A stretch of DNA of 64,000 bases from VAZQ01 sp963816745 (GCA_963816745.1 CAWFLQ010000001.1:248001-312000), one strand, 5' to 3'. Shown: positions 1-8,764, counted from the stretch's first letter. Program-made: numbers and translations. The notes: generated from the sequence alone by a model not told the origin.

Positions 1-1268
1 TTGGAGGCGAAGATGAAGCGATAGACGTCGCTGCCGAAGCGCACCGCGTAGAGCCGGAACACCCACTGGTCGCCTCTGGCGACCGCGGTGGCCGCCGGCA
101 GGCCGTTGACGATCACGTCCTCGACGGTCTTGGCGTCGATGCTCTCGATCCAGCCGGAGGTGAGATAATCGGCGAGCGTCTGCTCCGCCGGCACGCGCAC
201 GACGTCGAGCCGCAGCGCCTGGCCGCCGCCCTCCTTGACGCCGAGCACCGCCTGCGCGGTGTTGTCGAGCGAGAACCCGTCGGGAGCGACGAAGGTGAAG
301 CCGAGCTTGGGATGCAGGAAGCGGCGGCCGCGCACGAAGCCTTCGCTCGGGTCCTCGCCGTAGACCAGGCCGTCGACGCCGGCGAGATAAGCCGACCTGT
401 CGCGTTCGCCGGCGCCGGGCGTGCTGAACTGGCGCGCATTGCCCTGGGCATTCTTGATGCGCTCGGGCGTCGCCGGATGGGAGGAGAGGAAATCGGGCGC
501 GCGCGGATCGATGTGCGATTGGCTGTGGTTGCTCTTCAGCTCCGCATTGCGGCCCATCGAGGTGAGGAAGCGCACGGCGCCGTAGGGGTCGTAGCCGGCG
601 CGGGCGGCGATGCCGACGCCGATGCCGTCGGCCTCGAATTCCTGGGCGCGCGAGAAGCTCGCGAGCGCGATCTTCGACTTGGCGAGCGCCAGCGCGCCGG
701 TTTCCGGATCGCTCAGCACGTCCTGCACGACGCGGCTCACCAGCGCCACCTGACGCGCCTGGTCCTCGCGGATCGCGGCGTGGCGCGCGATCACATGCGA
801 CATTTCGTGCGAGAGCACCGAGGCGAGCTCGGAGGTGTCGTTGGCGAGCGCGATGAGGCCGCGCGTCACGTAGAGCTGTCCGGTCGGCAGCGCGAAGGCG
901 TTGACGGCGGCCGAATTGAGGATGGTGACGCGGTAGTGCACGTCCGGCCGCTCCGACGCCGCCACCAGCTTCGCGACCATCTGGTTGAGCAGGCCTTCGA
1001 GCTTGGGATCCTCGTAGGCGCCGTTATAGGCGGCCAGGATGCGCTGGTGCTCGCGCTGGGTCGGGATCGGCGCCTGCTGCGACTGTTGCTGGGCCTGTTT
1101 GGGGGCGCCGGCCATCGACCCCGGCGGGGCGTTGTTGATCGAGAGCAGCGAGGAGGTGCAACCCGCCAGCACGAGGGCGAAGGCGGCGATGACCGCCAGT
1201 CGCCGGCCGGCGCTGAGCCGGGCAGCGGGCGTGACGCTTCGCCTGCTACCACCCCCCCATGATGTCAC
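1..1268 (-). CDS. M48-family zinc metalloprotease lipoprotein (3' end outside window)
   Basis: Reading the minus strand from a GTG at 1268 gives one open frame to the window edge. A basic N-terminus and hydrophobic segment end in a lipobox (L-A-G-C, Cys37), so the protein is probably a lipoprotein. The zinc motif HEMSH (His154, Glu155, His158) lies after a region reading AVNAFALPTGQLYVTRGL, which is typical of M48 peptidases, and an EFEAD segment near residue 210 fits the third zinc ligand. A C-terminal region of about 150 residues follows and is cut at position 1. M48 enzymes of this kind (BepA/LoiP-like) handle outer-membrane protein quality control in the periplasm; that role is inferred. 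The start is not marked by a strong ribosome site. The gene lies 29 bp after the nuclease-like gene and may be co-transcribed with it. Confidence 0.88.
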   Translation of the reverse strand, partial: MTSWGGGSRRSVTPAARLSAGRRLAVIAAFALVLAGCTSSLLSINNAPPGSMAGAPKQAQQQSQQAPIPTQREHQRILAAYNGAYEDPKLEGLLNQMVAKLVAASERPDVHYRVTILNSAAVNAFALPTGQLYVTRGLIALANDTSELASVLSHEMSHVIARHAAIREDQARQVALVSRVVQDVLSDPETGALALAKSKIALASFSRAQEFEADGIGVGIAARAGYDPYGAVRFLTSMGRNAELKSNHSQSHIDPRAPDFLSSHPATPERIKNAQGNARQFSTPGAGERDRSAYLAGVDGLVYGEDPSEGFVRGRRFLHPKLGFTFVAPDGFSLDNTAQAVLGVKEGGGQALRLDVVRVPAEQTLADYLTSGWIESIDAKTVEDVIVNGLPAATAVARGDQWVFRLYAVRFGSDVYRFIFAS

Positions 1269-1297
1269 CCCGACGTCCACGATCTCTGCGCTCTCGT

Positions 1298-2194
1298 TCA
1301 GTTCCGTTCGGCGATCTCGATCTGCTCGGGCCGGCCGACCTCGATCCGCGGCCCGCTACGCTCCTCGATCCACCCGCGCACCCGGATGCGGCGGTTCTCG
1401 AGCGCTCTGGGATCGACCCCTGCGGCGGCGAACATGCGCTCGTTGCGTTTCAACACGGTGACCGTCAGCGCCTGCGACCAGCGCCGCCCGAAATTCATAT
1501 ATATGGTGCCGCCGCTCTCGCGAACGGACAACACCTTGCCTTCCACCACCGTGAAATGGCCGCGCTCGGCGCTGAGCTCGGCGAAGCTCTCGGCCCCCCG
1601 GATTGCATAATACGGTTCGCGCCACAGGCCAAGCTTGGATTCGCGCGCCGCCCGTTCTTGCGCCAGCATTTCGTCGGCGCAGGGGCGATCCCCGGTTTTT
1701 TCCCCCACTTGGGCGGAAACCCTGGCAAAACCCGCGGCCAGCATGTGATTGGCTGCCGATCGGGACGGGCCGGAATCGTCTGGGCGCACATAGGCCTGCG
1801 CCATGATCCGGCCGTAGCGGTCGGCGGTACCGGTCTGGTGCAGCTCAACCTCCCGGCCTGCCATCAACCCCTCCAGCGTAGCCCTGGCCCGGCGGCCGGC
1901 CTCCGCCCGTTCCCCGACCTCGCCGGGAGCCGGCGGGAGCGGGACCTCGATGCCGGCGAGGCGGATTTCCCGCCCATCGTCAAGGGCGAAGCTGCGGCCG
2001 TCGGCGATCGCCTTGACCTTGCCGCTGCTGACGCCGTCGAACCGGCAGGGGGTCGAAGGATGGCTTTCCGCGCCGGTGCCTACCGTCCGCCGGGGGATGA
2101 CGTCCGCGAAGGCCGCGCCCACGAGGGCAAAGCCCACCACGGCCCTGCCTGCAAAGCAGACAAGCCGATATGACCCTGCAATAGCCACGCGCAC
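1298..2194 (-). CDS. Thermonuclease-family (SNase-like) secreted protein
   Basis: The 298-aa protein has a hydrophobic N-terminal export segment. An SNase-like OB-fold follows, recognisable by DGREIRLAGIEVP, the DRYGRIMAQAYV segment, GFARVSAQ and the closing ARESKLGLW. A C-terminal region of about 90 residues (VVEGKVLSVRESGGTIYMNFGRRW, RIRVRGWIEE) looks like a second OB-type fold often attached to these proteins in rhizobia. The family includes Ca-dependent nucleases, but many members lack full catalytic sets and activity cannot be assumed. It is the upstream partner of the M48 protease gene. The 162-bp stretch between this gene and the transglutaminase gene shows no recognisable feature. Confidence 0.85.
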   Translation of the reverse strand: MRVAIAGSYRLVCFAGRAVVGFALVGAAFADVIPRRTVGTGAESHPSTPCRFDGVSSGKVKAIADGRSFALDDGREIRLAGIEVPLPPAPGEVGERAEAGRRARATLEGLMAGREVELHQTGTADRYGRIMAQAYVRPDDSGPSRSAANHMLAAGFARVSAQVGEKTGDRPCADEMLAQERAARESKLGLWREPYYAIRGAESFAELSAERGHFTVVEGKVLSVRESGGTIYMNFGRRWSQALTVTVLKRNERMFAAAGVDPRALENRRIRVRGWIEERSGPRIEVGRPEQIEIAERN

Positions 2195-2356
2195 TACCCC
2201 GCCCTAAGTGTTAACGAAGCGGCCGAATGGGGCGGCACTGCGGCGGTTCACCCGTCTGACGTGCTTTCTCGCGGCCGTGTGCTCTGACGACCCCGGGGCG
2301 GCTTACCGACGTGATTTCAGCCCGGACCCAGGACGTTTGGGGTTCTTTTGCCTGGC

Positions 2357-3061
2357 TCAGACGGACAGGGCAGGGGTAGGAGCACCCGCGAATTGCTCGT
2401 CACCCTGACTGGCGCTCTCGTTGAGCGACACCGGATAGTAGCTCTCGAAATCCTCTTTGATGCGGTTGAACGGCAGGTCCGACCAGAAGCCGTGGTCGCG
2501 CAGATATTCCATCCGCAGGTTCCGTTGCGCGTCGTATTCCTGCAAGATCGCGTCCGATGCACCATCGAACTCCGTCGGCAACACGCCGAAACGCGCGCAG
2601 AGCTCGACGTTGAACGCCGGTGCTACCTTGACCCATTTGCCGTCGAGATAGAGCGCGGCGTAGCCATGATGGAGAAAGACTTCCTTGCCTCCCATCGCCC
2701 GTTTGAGCTTGTCGGACGTGAAATGGTTGATCACGTCGCTGAGCCCGATCGCTGACGGGATCCCGACCGCGCGCGCAGCAGCCGCCAGCAACACCGCCTT
2801 GGGAACGCAGAAGGCGCGGCTGTCGCGCAACACCGTGCTGGCCGTGAACGCCTCGGGCATGAGCCGGATCGCGAACGGATCGTAGCGAACCTCGTCACGG
2901 ACCGCGTAGAAAAGCCGGACCGCTTTCCGCACCGAAGCGGTTTCAGCGCCGACCACGCGCTCGACAAAAGCGCGCACGAGGCCATGGTCGAAATCGAGAA
3001 ACGCAGTCGGCGCGAGATAGGCCGGTCCCGGTTCGGGCAAGCCATAGGGCGTAAAGATCAT
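2357..3061 (-). CDS. Transglutaminase-like domain protein
   Basis: This 234-aa protein matches the transglutaminase-like cysteine peptidase fold. The candidate nucleophile is Cys85 in RAFCVPKA and the candidate histidine is His131/His132 in FLHHGYAALYLDGKW. The third position falls in KVAPAFN, where Asn151 stands where other members often have Asp. No signal peptide or membrane segment is visible, so it is probably cytoplasmic. In bacteria such proteins act as proteases or amidases; the substrate is unknown. It stands alone, with 169 bp to the upstream phosphatase gene. Confidence 0.82.
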   Translation of the reverse strand: MIFTPYGLPEPGPAYLAPTAFLDFDHGLVRAFVERVVGAETASVRKAVRLFYAVRDEVRYDPFAIRLMPEAFTASTVLRDSRAFCVPKAVLLAAAARAVGIPSAIGLSDVINHFTSDKLKRAMGGKEVFLHHGYAALYLDGKWVKVAPAFNVELCARFGVLPTEFDGASDAILQEYDAQRNLRMEYLRDHGFWSDLPFNRIKEDFESYYPVSLNESASQGDEQFAGAPTPALSV

Positions 3062-3230
3062 CGACTGCTCCTGCGGCGCGGTGGCACGTGCTCAGTCCGG
3101 ACATGCGAGGACGCACAAGCGTCAGCGCCGATGCCTTAGCACGGTGGGCGAGCGTGTTGCCACATCGCCACAAGTCCGCGCTCGCCAGGGGTCGATCGAC
3201 TTCTGATGGATGTAGCAGCGGTCCGCCCGA

Positions 3231-4721
3231 TCATTTCGAACAGCCCGGATCGACCTTCGGATCGAGGTTCGGATCGAGCTTCTGCGTGACGACCTTCGTA
3301 AACAGGTCGATCGTGCACAACCCGGTGGGGCATCCGGGTATCGGCACTGGTGTCGGCGTCGCGGATGTGGCGGTCACGTTGTGCATGTCGTCGAGGGATT
3401 GTGCGGCGTAGTAGGCATACACCTTGCGTGCTCCGTCATCGGTCTGGCGAAGCTCGAAGATCAGGGCGCCCGCCGGCGGGGTCTGGTCCTTCTGGTAGCC
3501 CGCCTGTTCCCACGACAGGGAGAGCATTGCCGCGACGTTGGCAATGTTGGTGTCATGGCCGACATAGGCGACGAATTTTGATTCGGGGGGCGCGGTCCCC
3601 GTTCCGCCATCGGACTCGCTCGTCAGCGCGAGCAGCATCTTGCGCAGCAGCATCGACCCCTGCAACTTCGCCACGTAGGGCGTTCGCTGCTCGAGGTCGA
3701 ACGCCTTGGTATGGAGGAGGAAGACGTCCCTCATCTGCTCGCGCTTGATCCGATTGAAGCCAACCTTGGAGAGCGGAAATCCGTTGGCATATTCGAGCAG
3801 CAGAATTTCGGCGAAGGTCGAAGCCACTCTGAGCGCGCCGCCGAGATGGACTTGCGTCGGTGCTGTTTCCGGTTGGCCAACGACACAGGACAGCAGGTGG
3901 TTGGTCAGCGTGCAGGTGCTGGGGGGCGTGGTGGGCGGCAGACAGGTCTGGGTCGAGGTCTTCTGGCAAAGGCCCGGCTTGCCCGGCTGGCCCGGCGGGC
4001 AGCACAGCAACGTATACTGAGCGAGCGTGAGCTGGGGCTCCAGGTCCCGGACGACATTGAACAGGTCTCCCCCGGCCCGGGTCATGATCTCGTGCTTCGC
4101 GCGCGCGGGCTCGAGTGTGCACTTGCCGTCCGTCGTGACGGGATGGAAAATCCGGTCGCGCGAAGTTTGTGCCTTGTGGAAGTATTTCGAGCTGTCACAG
4201 GGCGTCGGCCGGAAGCCGCGAAGCAGCGCCAGGCCGGTCTCCTCCGTCCGCTGCATAGTGTCGGCCCAGAAGAACACGTCTTGGACTTCCGGGCACTGCC
4301 CGGCAGGAAGGAATTCCGAAAAGCGGTTCCTGTAGAACGTGCCCATCTGTTCCGCGAGCGTCAGCCCTTGCGGCGTAAGCTCGCCGGGGTCGCAAGGCGT
4401 CGTGAAGTCCGGCTTGCCGGAGCAATACCAGAATGGCCAGGGCAATGCCGTCCACGTGGCGAGCTCGTCCTGGCTTGGGATCGGCGCGCGCACACCATGG
4501 CGGCTGAGCATCACGACCTTCACCAGCTTGCCCGGCGGTGCCGCCTCCTGGGCCAGCGCCGATGGCGCAAGTGATGTCGGCGTAAACGATGGCATGAGGA
4601 GGAACAGCAAGGCGATCGACAGCTTTGCCACGTCCGATGCGTGATTGTGCGTGATCATGTCAGCGCCCGATTTGCTTTGGTTGGTGAGCTCGAAGCTCAA
4701 ACTTCGTAAGCGCGCGCGCAT
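3231..4721 (-). CDS. Periplasmic histidine acid phosphatase (branch 2)
   Basis: The protein carries the branch-2 histidine phosphatase signature RHGVRAP (residues 74-80, counted from the 4721 start) and a late GHDTNIANV (His389-Asp390) that supplies the catalytic HD pair. Family members (AppA, Agp) hydrolyse phytate, glucose-1-phosphate or other phosphomonoesters in the periplasm. A hydrophobic segment ending ALAQ is a plausible signal peptide. It fits better with an internal ATG at 4658 (MITHNH...), which leaves a normal-length signal; neither start has a good ribosome site. A Cys/Pro-rich insert near residues 230-265 (CCPPGQPGKPGLC) is unusual and may be disulfide-bonded. Length is about 496 aa, slightly longer than E. 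coli AppA. Confidence 0.9.
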   Translation of the reverse strand: MRARLRSLSFELTNQSKSGADMITHNHASDVAKLSIALLFLLMPSFTPTSLAPSALAQEAAPPGKLVKVVMLSRHGVRAPIPSQDELATWTALPWPFWYCSGKPDFTTPCDPGELTPQGLTLAEQMGTFYRNRFSEFLPAGQCPEVQDVFFWADTMQRTEETGLALLRGFRPTPCDSSKYFHKAQTSRDRIFHPVTTDGKCTLEPARAKHEIMTRAGGDLFNVVRDLEPQLTLAQYTLLCCPPGQPGKPGLCQKTSTQTCLPPTTPPSTCTLTNHLLSCVVGQPETAPTQVHLGGALRVASTFAEILLLEYANGFPLSKVGFNRIKREQMRDVFLLHTKAFDLEQRTPYVAKLQGSMLLRKMLLALTSESDGGTGTAPPESKFVAYVGHDTNIANVAAMLSLSWEQAGYQKDQTPPAGALIFELRQTDDGARKVYAYYAAQSLDDMHNVTATSATPTPVPIPGCPTGLCTIDLFTKVVTQKLDPNLDPKVDPGCSK

Positions 4722-5121
4722 TCAATCAATGACAGCAATTGCCCATAATACAACTTAAAATAGTGCGTGCAATAGTCATCGGAGGAGGGGAATGGGGTGG
4801 TCGCGGCAACAACCGATTTGGCCGCGCCTCGTTGCGCGCCTCGGTGACGTCGTTGTCACGATCCGGAGGCCTCTCTTCGGCGAAAGGATTAGCGATGGTC
4901 GGATGACGCGTGAGCACGGGTGTGCGGCACGGGTAGCGCGCCGTTCATCCGTGCTTTCCTCGTCAACGTCTCAATTCCTGCGACGCACTTCTCGCACTGG
5001 ATTTCAGACGCCTTCGTCGTGCCGGTGGGCGCAGTTGTGCGGAACCAGCGATCGTTGCTATACGAAAGACTGCCGAGGGAACGGAATGTGGTTCCTCGCC
5101 GTACGCACGAATTCTCTTTGC
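4722..5121. other. Intergenic region before tRNA-Arg
   Basis: About 400 bp without a convincing gene. It must hold the promoters of the phosphatase gene (leftward) and the tRNA (rightward), but no clear consensus boxes were identified. Confidence 0.4.
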
Positions 5122-5198
5122 GGTCCCGTAGCTCAGCCGGATAGAGCAGCGGTTTCCTAAACCGAAGGTCGGAGGTTCGAGTCCTCTCGGGACCGCCA
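5122..5198 (+). tRNA. tRNA-Arg (anticodon CCT)
   Basis: A 77-nt cloverleaf with acceptor strands GGTCCCG (5122-5128) and CGGGACC (5188-5194), discriminator G and encoded CCA (5196-5198). The anticodon CCT (5156-5158) is preceded by TT and followed by AA in a 7-nt loop; the bottom pair of the anticodon stem is a G-A mismatch. The T-arm reads GGTTCGAGTCC. The 3' half serves as an attachment site: an integrase gene begins 10 bp downstream and the last 15 nt recur at 10966-10980. Confidence 0.97.
5184..5198 (+). other. attL: 15-bp direct repeat in tRNA-Arg 3' end
   Basis: CTCTCGGGACCGCCA is the end of the tRNA and is repeated exactly at 10966-10980. With the adjacent integrase this marks the left edge of an integrated element that keeps the tRNA intact. 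Confidence 0.85.
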
Positions 5199-5208
5199 CA
5201 TCCATTTG

Positions 5209-6261
5209 TCACTCCTTTCGGTTCAAGGACTTAGGTGCAGGTTTGCCACTGCGGGCACCCAGGTTTGCCACTGAGTTGTTCTCGCTCTGGCCTCGCTTCG
5301 CCATTCCGCTGTCGGCGAGCCGCAGCTGATCGGCGGCATCAGTGTAGCGCTGCACCTCGCTGAGCGTCTTATGACCGGAGATGGCCATCAACTCGTGAGT
5401 GGTGGCGCCGTCCTCCGCGAGACGGCGCATGCCGCCCTTCTTGAGTCCGTGCAGGCGGCAGCGCTTCGGCAAGCCTGCTTCGGTGGCCCACTTCGCGAAG
5501 TCATTGCCGAGCCCGTACTTCGATCGCGGCTTTCCGTAGGCGGTGACGATGTAGGTGAGGTGCCCTTTGGGCATCGCATCGCATGCTGCTTGAAGCTCTG
5601 GCGACATTGGGATGTCTACGTCTTTGCTGCCGTGCGTACGCTCAATGCGGATGCGACCGTGCTTGACGTGCTGCGGGCCGAGCCGGACGACTTCGCCGCG
5701 CCGCGATGTCGTCTCCAGCGCAAACTCCATGACGAGACGCTGCTGTGTCCCGAGCGGCCAATGGGCGCGGTATTGCTCGATCTCGTCATCGGTCCAGGTG
5801 TGATGTCCCTTGGTCTTCGGCATCTTGATACTGGCGATGCCATCGGTCGGATTGTCCTTTCGCATACTCGGCACGGCTGACTGCATCAGTCCGCGGATGG
5901 CCTTGAGCCAATGACGCTTCGCCGATGGCTTCGGGATATCGGCCAGCATTTTCAGGATGTGGTCACGGTGCAGGAGCGCAACACGCTTGTCGCCGTGCTC
6001 CGCGCGGAATTTCTCGATGATGCGGCGCCGCGTCTTTTGCGTATCCGCTGCGAGCCCGTTCCAGACGTCGGACTTGTAGTAGACGACAACGAGCGCGCCG
6101 ACCGTGCCGGGGTTCGTCCGGGTCGCCCCGATCTCCAGCGCGGTTCCGCCCCTCATCGCGGCTTCGTGTGCAGCCATGAAATCGGGCGACCATGGCAGAC
6201 CCGGCAGCGAGACCTGCTTAAAGCCGGAGCGCCGGAAGTAGTGGCGCGGCTTGGAGCGTCG
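5209..6261 (-). CDS. Tyrosine-type site-specific integrase, probably 5'-truncated
   Basis: The C-terminal catalytic domain shows Arg in ETTSRRGEVVRL, the box-II segment LHGLKKGGMRRLAEDG (Lys where many members have Arg) and SGHKTLSEVQRYT with the Tyr nucleophile. An N-terminal SAM-like domain begins RRSKPRHYFRRSGFKQVSLPGLPWSPDF. The frame stays open upstream to 6501, but those extra 80 codons are antisense to the resolvase gene and look non-native. Family-like sequence starts at about 6261, exactly where resolvase-like sequence on the other strand begins, so the native start codon appears to be lost. It would integrate DNA at the neighbouring tRNA-Arg. Whether it is still expressed is uncertain; initiation would have to come from the fused upstream DNA or an internal codon. 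Confidence 0.85.
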   Translation of the reverse strand, partial: RRSKPRHYFRRSGFKQVSLPGLPWSPDFMAAHEAAMRGGTALEIGATRTNPGTVGALVVVYYKSDVWNGLAADTQKTRRRIIEKFRAEHGDKRVALLHRDHILKMLADIPKPSAKRHWLKAIRGLMQSAVPSMRKDNPTDGIASIKMPKTKGHHTWTDDEIEQYRAHWPLGTQQRLVMEFALETTSRRGEVVRLGPQHVKHGRIRIERTHGSKDVDIPMSPELQAACDAMPKGHLTYIVTAYGKPRSKYGLGNDFAKWATEAGLPKRCRLHGLKKGGMRRLAEDGATTHELMAISGHKTLSEVQRYTDAADQLRLADSGMAKRGQSENNSVANLGARSGKPAPKSLNRKE

Positions 6262-6659
6262 ATCGGCTGGGCCGAAGTCTGCAAGAGCTGGTGACGTTTC
6301 TGGGCGAGCTGCACGCCCTCCACGTCGATCTCCACCTCCACCAGCAGGGCATCGACACCACGACGCCGGCCGGCAAGGCGCTATTCCAAATGATGGGCGT
6401 ATTTGCCGAGTTCGAGCGTAGCATGATCCAGGAACGAGTCCGTGCGGGGCTTGCGCGTGCCAGGAGTGAGGGCAAGCGGCTTGGGCGTCCGACCATCCCA
6501 AAGGCGAAGGAAGACGCCATACGGGCCGCCCTGAGTCAGCCGGGCCGTCCCGGCGTGCGGGTGATCGCTAGGCAATTTGGGGTCGATCCCGGTACTGTGC
6601 AGCGGATCAGCCGCCCTTTCGACGATCCTGCAAACCCCCCCGCAAGCGCCGTGGCGTAA
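6243..6659 (+). pseudogene. Serine recombinase (resolvase/invertase) C-terminal remnant
   Basis: Translation gives AAWSVDRLGRSLQELVTFLGEL, the late part of a resolvase catalytic domain, then QMMGVFAEFERSMIQERVRAGLARA and a C-terminal helix-turn-helix (VIARQFGVDPGTVQRI). The first 70 or so residues, including the catalytic serine, are missing because the sequence changes at about 6243-6260 into the antisense of the integrase gene. It cannot be catalytic. It points to past Tn3-like or invertase-bearing DNA and to an illegitimate junction inside the island. Confidence 0.85.
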
Positions 6660-7253
6660 GGCGCAAGCCGGCCTAGGTGGCCGGCGCTGACTCAGCCGGA
6701 TTCTCCCGGAACAATCATTCGCGAATATGACGCGTCGGAGGATGGTAAGCCTGGGCTTTGTTGCGGCGCGGGCCGTGGGTGAGTAACGCCGCGATCAGAC
6801 TAACAGGTGGTGCGCAAGGTCGCCCGGCGGTTCATCACTCTCCTGCGCTTGTGAACTGTTCGGTCACTCGTTTGACCACCAGCGCGATCCCCCACCGGAC
6901 AATGGCGTGCAGGGTCACAGCGAATTGCGCAACAGCAGTTCCCAGATCATAGAAGAAGTCGTCCATTTTTTAATCAACCCGCGTCGCTGTACTTTCATGC
7001 GAGCCTAACACGTTACCGAGGCGCTCCCGCGCGGTGGCCTTTTTCTTTTCGGGGTGTGGACAACTCAGCCCATGGGTTTGCCCCACCCGGCTAAATCTCG
7101 AACCGGTAAACCGCCGTCTCGCAAAAATCATAAAATTTGAATGGTCAATTCTGCCAAATCTTAAATCGAAAGGGGCAACAATTGCACAATGGGGAGTGGT
7201 CATTAACCCGACGCTCGCGCAGGAGCTCGACCGTCGGAGTAAGGCGGCCGCTA
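6660..7253. other. Island stretch with no supported gene
   Basis: About 590 bp. A GCCGGCC-TAGGTG-GCCGGC inverted repeat just after the resolvase remnant could form a hairpin but lacks a T-tract. No coding sequence with family resemblance or a good ribosome site was found. Confidence 0.35.
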
Positions 7254-7382
7254 ATGCGCGAGCTACTGATGGTCCTCACAATCACGCTTCTGGTAATTGT
7301 CGATTTCTCCCGGTACCGCGGACATTACACGGGGGAAGCGATGGATTTTGTCTGGCACTACGCCGGCAAAGTCGTGCGCTAG
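7254..7382 (+). CDS. Small putative membrane protein (42 aa)
   Basis: An ATG at 7254 preceded by AAGGCGG opens a 42-residue frame beginning MRELLMVLTITLLVIVDFSRYRG. It has one predicted membrane helix followed by a short polar tail ending AGKVVR. Function is unknown. The longer in-frame start at 7137 adds a non-descript basic region and is less likely. Coding status rests only on the hydrophobic pattern and a modest ribosome site. Confidence 0.4.
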   Translation: MRELLMVLTITLLVIVDFSRYRGHYTGEAMDFVWHYAGKVVR

Positions 7383-7540
7383 GGCCTTAAAGCCGCCATA
7401 TCCGCAAAAACTAACGCCAGGTAATCTTGCGGCCGCTTCAGTGCAGCCGCGCTGCCACCGCCCCTCTCGCTCTTGATTGCCATATGGAGCGCGATCTCAA
7501 CCGCCGCGGTGAGGACCGCCGCGCGTCGCTCCCGCGTCTG

Positions 7541-7762
7541 TCACCTGAGCCGGCCGCGTTCATCAAAAAAATATGCCCTGAGCCGCTCACGATCAACAGA
7601 CCGGGTACCTTCCTCCAAGAGCGGGTATTCCACCCGGTTGATGAGGATTTCCGACGCGTTGCGTTCGAATGCCACGGCGCTGCCGATCGCACTGACACCG
7701 GCAACCGCCATTCCGATGGCAACCACCGTTCCGATGACCAATTGCCTGATGCTGCTTAGCAT
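7541..7762 (-). CDS. Small secreted or membrane-anchored protein (73 aa)
   Basis: Start chosen at 7762 because GGAGGAG lies 3 bases upstream of the ATG. The protein begins MLSSIRQLVIGTVVAIGMAVAG, a signal or anchor segment ending near SAVAF, then has a polar tail (RNASEILINRVEYPLLEEG, ERLRAYFFDERGR). No family is recognised. The strong ribosome site and clear export segment favour a real gene. Confidence 0.6.
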   Translation of the reverse strand: MLSSIRQLVIGTVVAIGMAVAGVSAIGSAVAFERNASEILINRVEYPLLEEGTRSVDRERLRAYFFDERGRLR

Positions 7763-8144
7763 GATCTCCTCCACAGCATGGCTCGATGAATAGTTCTCTA
7801 CGGCCATGATTACACTCAGGAGACGACCGATACCTGTGACGCGCCTCACAGCTGCATGTCGATTTTTTCCAAATCGGCAAGCGCCTTGGCGTAAGGCGCA
7901 AGCCCCTTGCGTGAGGGAGCAGGATCCCGCGTGCGAACACCCCGACCGCCATGCCCATGTGCTATCCTTGATCTACGAGCACACAGCGGGGGCCGGCAGC
8001 ACCCCTTCAATTCAGAACAATTTAGGTCTGCCCTAAGGACTTGGCGGCCGGTCTGTGACAGGCTGACCGTGCGGCAAACCGACCGCACGGGTCCGTTCGT
8101 TGCTGGTGGTTACTCCAGGGCTGGAGCAAGCCCCGATGCTCGAC
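7763..8144. other. Island stretch with no supported gene
   Basis: About 380 bp holding the upstream region of the 73-aa secreted-protein gene. No convincing coding sequence or RNA was found. Confidence 0.3.
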
Positions 8145-8206
8145 ATGAAACGGCGCGATTTCATCACGTTGCTCGGCGGCGTAGCAGCGTGGCCGGTTCT
8201 CGGCAA
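8145..8206 (+). pseudogene. Tat-signal fragment of a solute-binding-type protein
   Basis: The ATG at 8145 opens MKRRDFITLLGGVAAWPVLG, a twin-arginine signal of the kind that begins many rhizobial ABC solute-binding proteins. Resemblance ends after about 20 residues; the following frame is non-descript and overlaps a gene on the other strand. It is best read as a 5' fragment left by deletion. Confidence 0.6.
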
Positions 8207-8267
8207 TGTCTCAATAGCGGATCGGCGATTGAAGGCTCAGGCTGCGTTGCTGCTCGGTTGGTCAAAT

Positions 8268-8537
8268 CTATCTAGGCGTATAATGTTCCCCGAGAGGGCG
8301 CGGCGCACTTCGTCTAGCGGGGAGGCCGGGGGAACCGCAAATGTAACCACACTTGGCCCCATCGCTGCAATTCCGAACGCCGGAACGAGGCTTACAACTC
8401 GGTACGTCAACCCAACACCCCCCGCCGCCTTCGCCCTGAACTCTGCAAAAGCAAGCACAATTCTGTTGTGCTGCTGCGGGGCTCGCGTCTGCAAAGGCTG
8501 CAATCGCGAGAAAGCAGACGGCCGACAAATAACGCAT
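8268..8537 (-). CDS. Small cysteine-rich secreted protein (89 aa)
   Basis: The ATG at 8537 is preceded by GGAGGGCAAACGC, a good ribosome site. A signal peptide (MRYLSAVCFLAIAAFADASPAAA, cleavage likely after AAA/Q) is followed by a cysteine-dense domain: NCACFCRV, CWVDVPSC, NCSDGAKCGYIC, eight Cys in about 45 residues. The tail is basic and less ordered. Spacing suggests a disulfide-stabilised periplasmic or extracellular mini-protein. The family is not recognised. Confidence 0.6.
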   Translation of the reverse strand: MRYLSAVCFLAIAAFADASPAAAQQNCACFCRVQGEGGGGCWVDVPSCKPRSGVRNCSDGAKCGYICGSPGLPARRSAPRPLGEHYTPR

Positions 8538-8614
8538 TGCGTTTGCCCTCCATTGACAGCTTACACTATTTGGTCAGTGCAAACGGGTAAATTCAATCTT
8601 GATCTTGCCTTCGC

Positions 8615-8764
8615 TCAGTTCACCGGCCGCGCTACTAGCCGCAGTTGCTGCTCAGGATCGGTGATCCCGAATTTTTCAATCCATTCCCTGACCGCGCTCT
8701 CTGCGTCCACCGCCTTGATGTGGCCGAGAATGGCTGCGGCGGCTGTGACAGATTGTTCATGCTG
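8615..8764 (-). CDS. Partial or small hypothetical protein
   Basis: The last 45 residues of an open frame (VTAAAAILGHIKAVDAESAVREWIEKFGITDPEQQLRLVARPVN) have the look of real helical protein, while the sequence further upstream does not. No good start codon was found, so it may be the C-terminal remnant of a longer gene. Coordinates of the 5' end are approximate. Confidence 0.3.
   Translation of the reverse strand, partial: QHEQSVTAAAAILGHIKAVDAESAVREWIEKFGITDPEQQLRLVARPVN

Noticed and set aside
312..1262. Long open frame on the plus strand opposite the M48 gene
   Set aside because: It is a GC-driven antisense frame; the minus strand carries the HEMSH motif and lipobox in a continuous frame.
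4889..5212. Short coding frames overlapping tRNA-Arg
   Set aside because: They cross a well-formed tRNA and have no ribosome site or family match.
6262..6501. Extra 80-residue N-terminus of the integrase
   Set aside because: It is antisense to resolvase sequence and has no integrase-like character.
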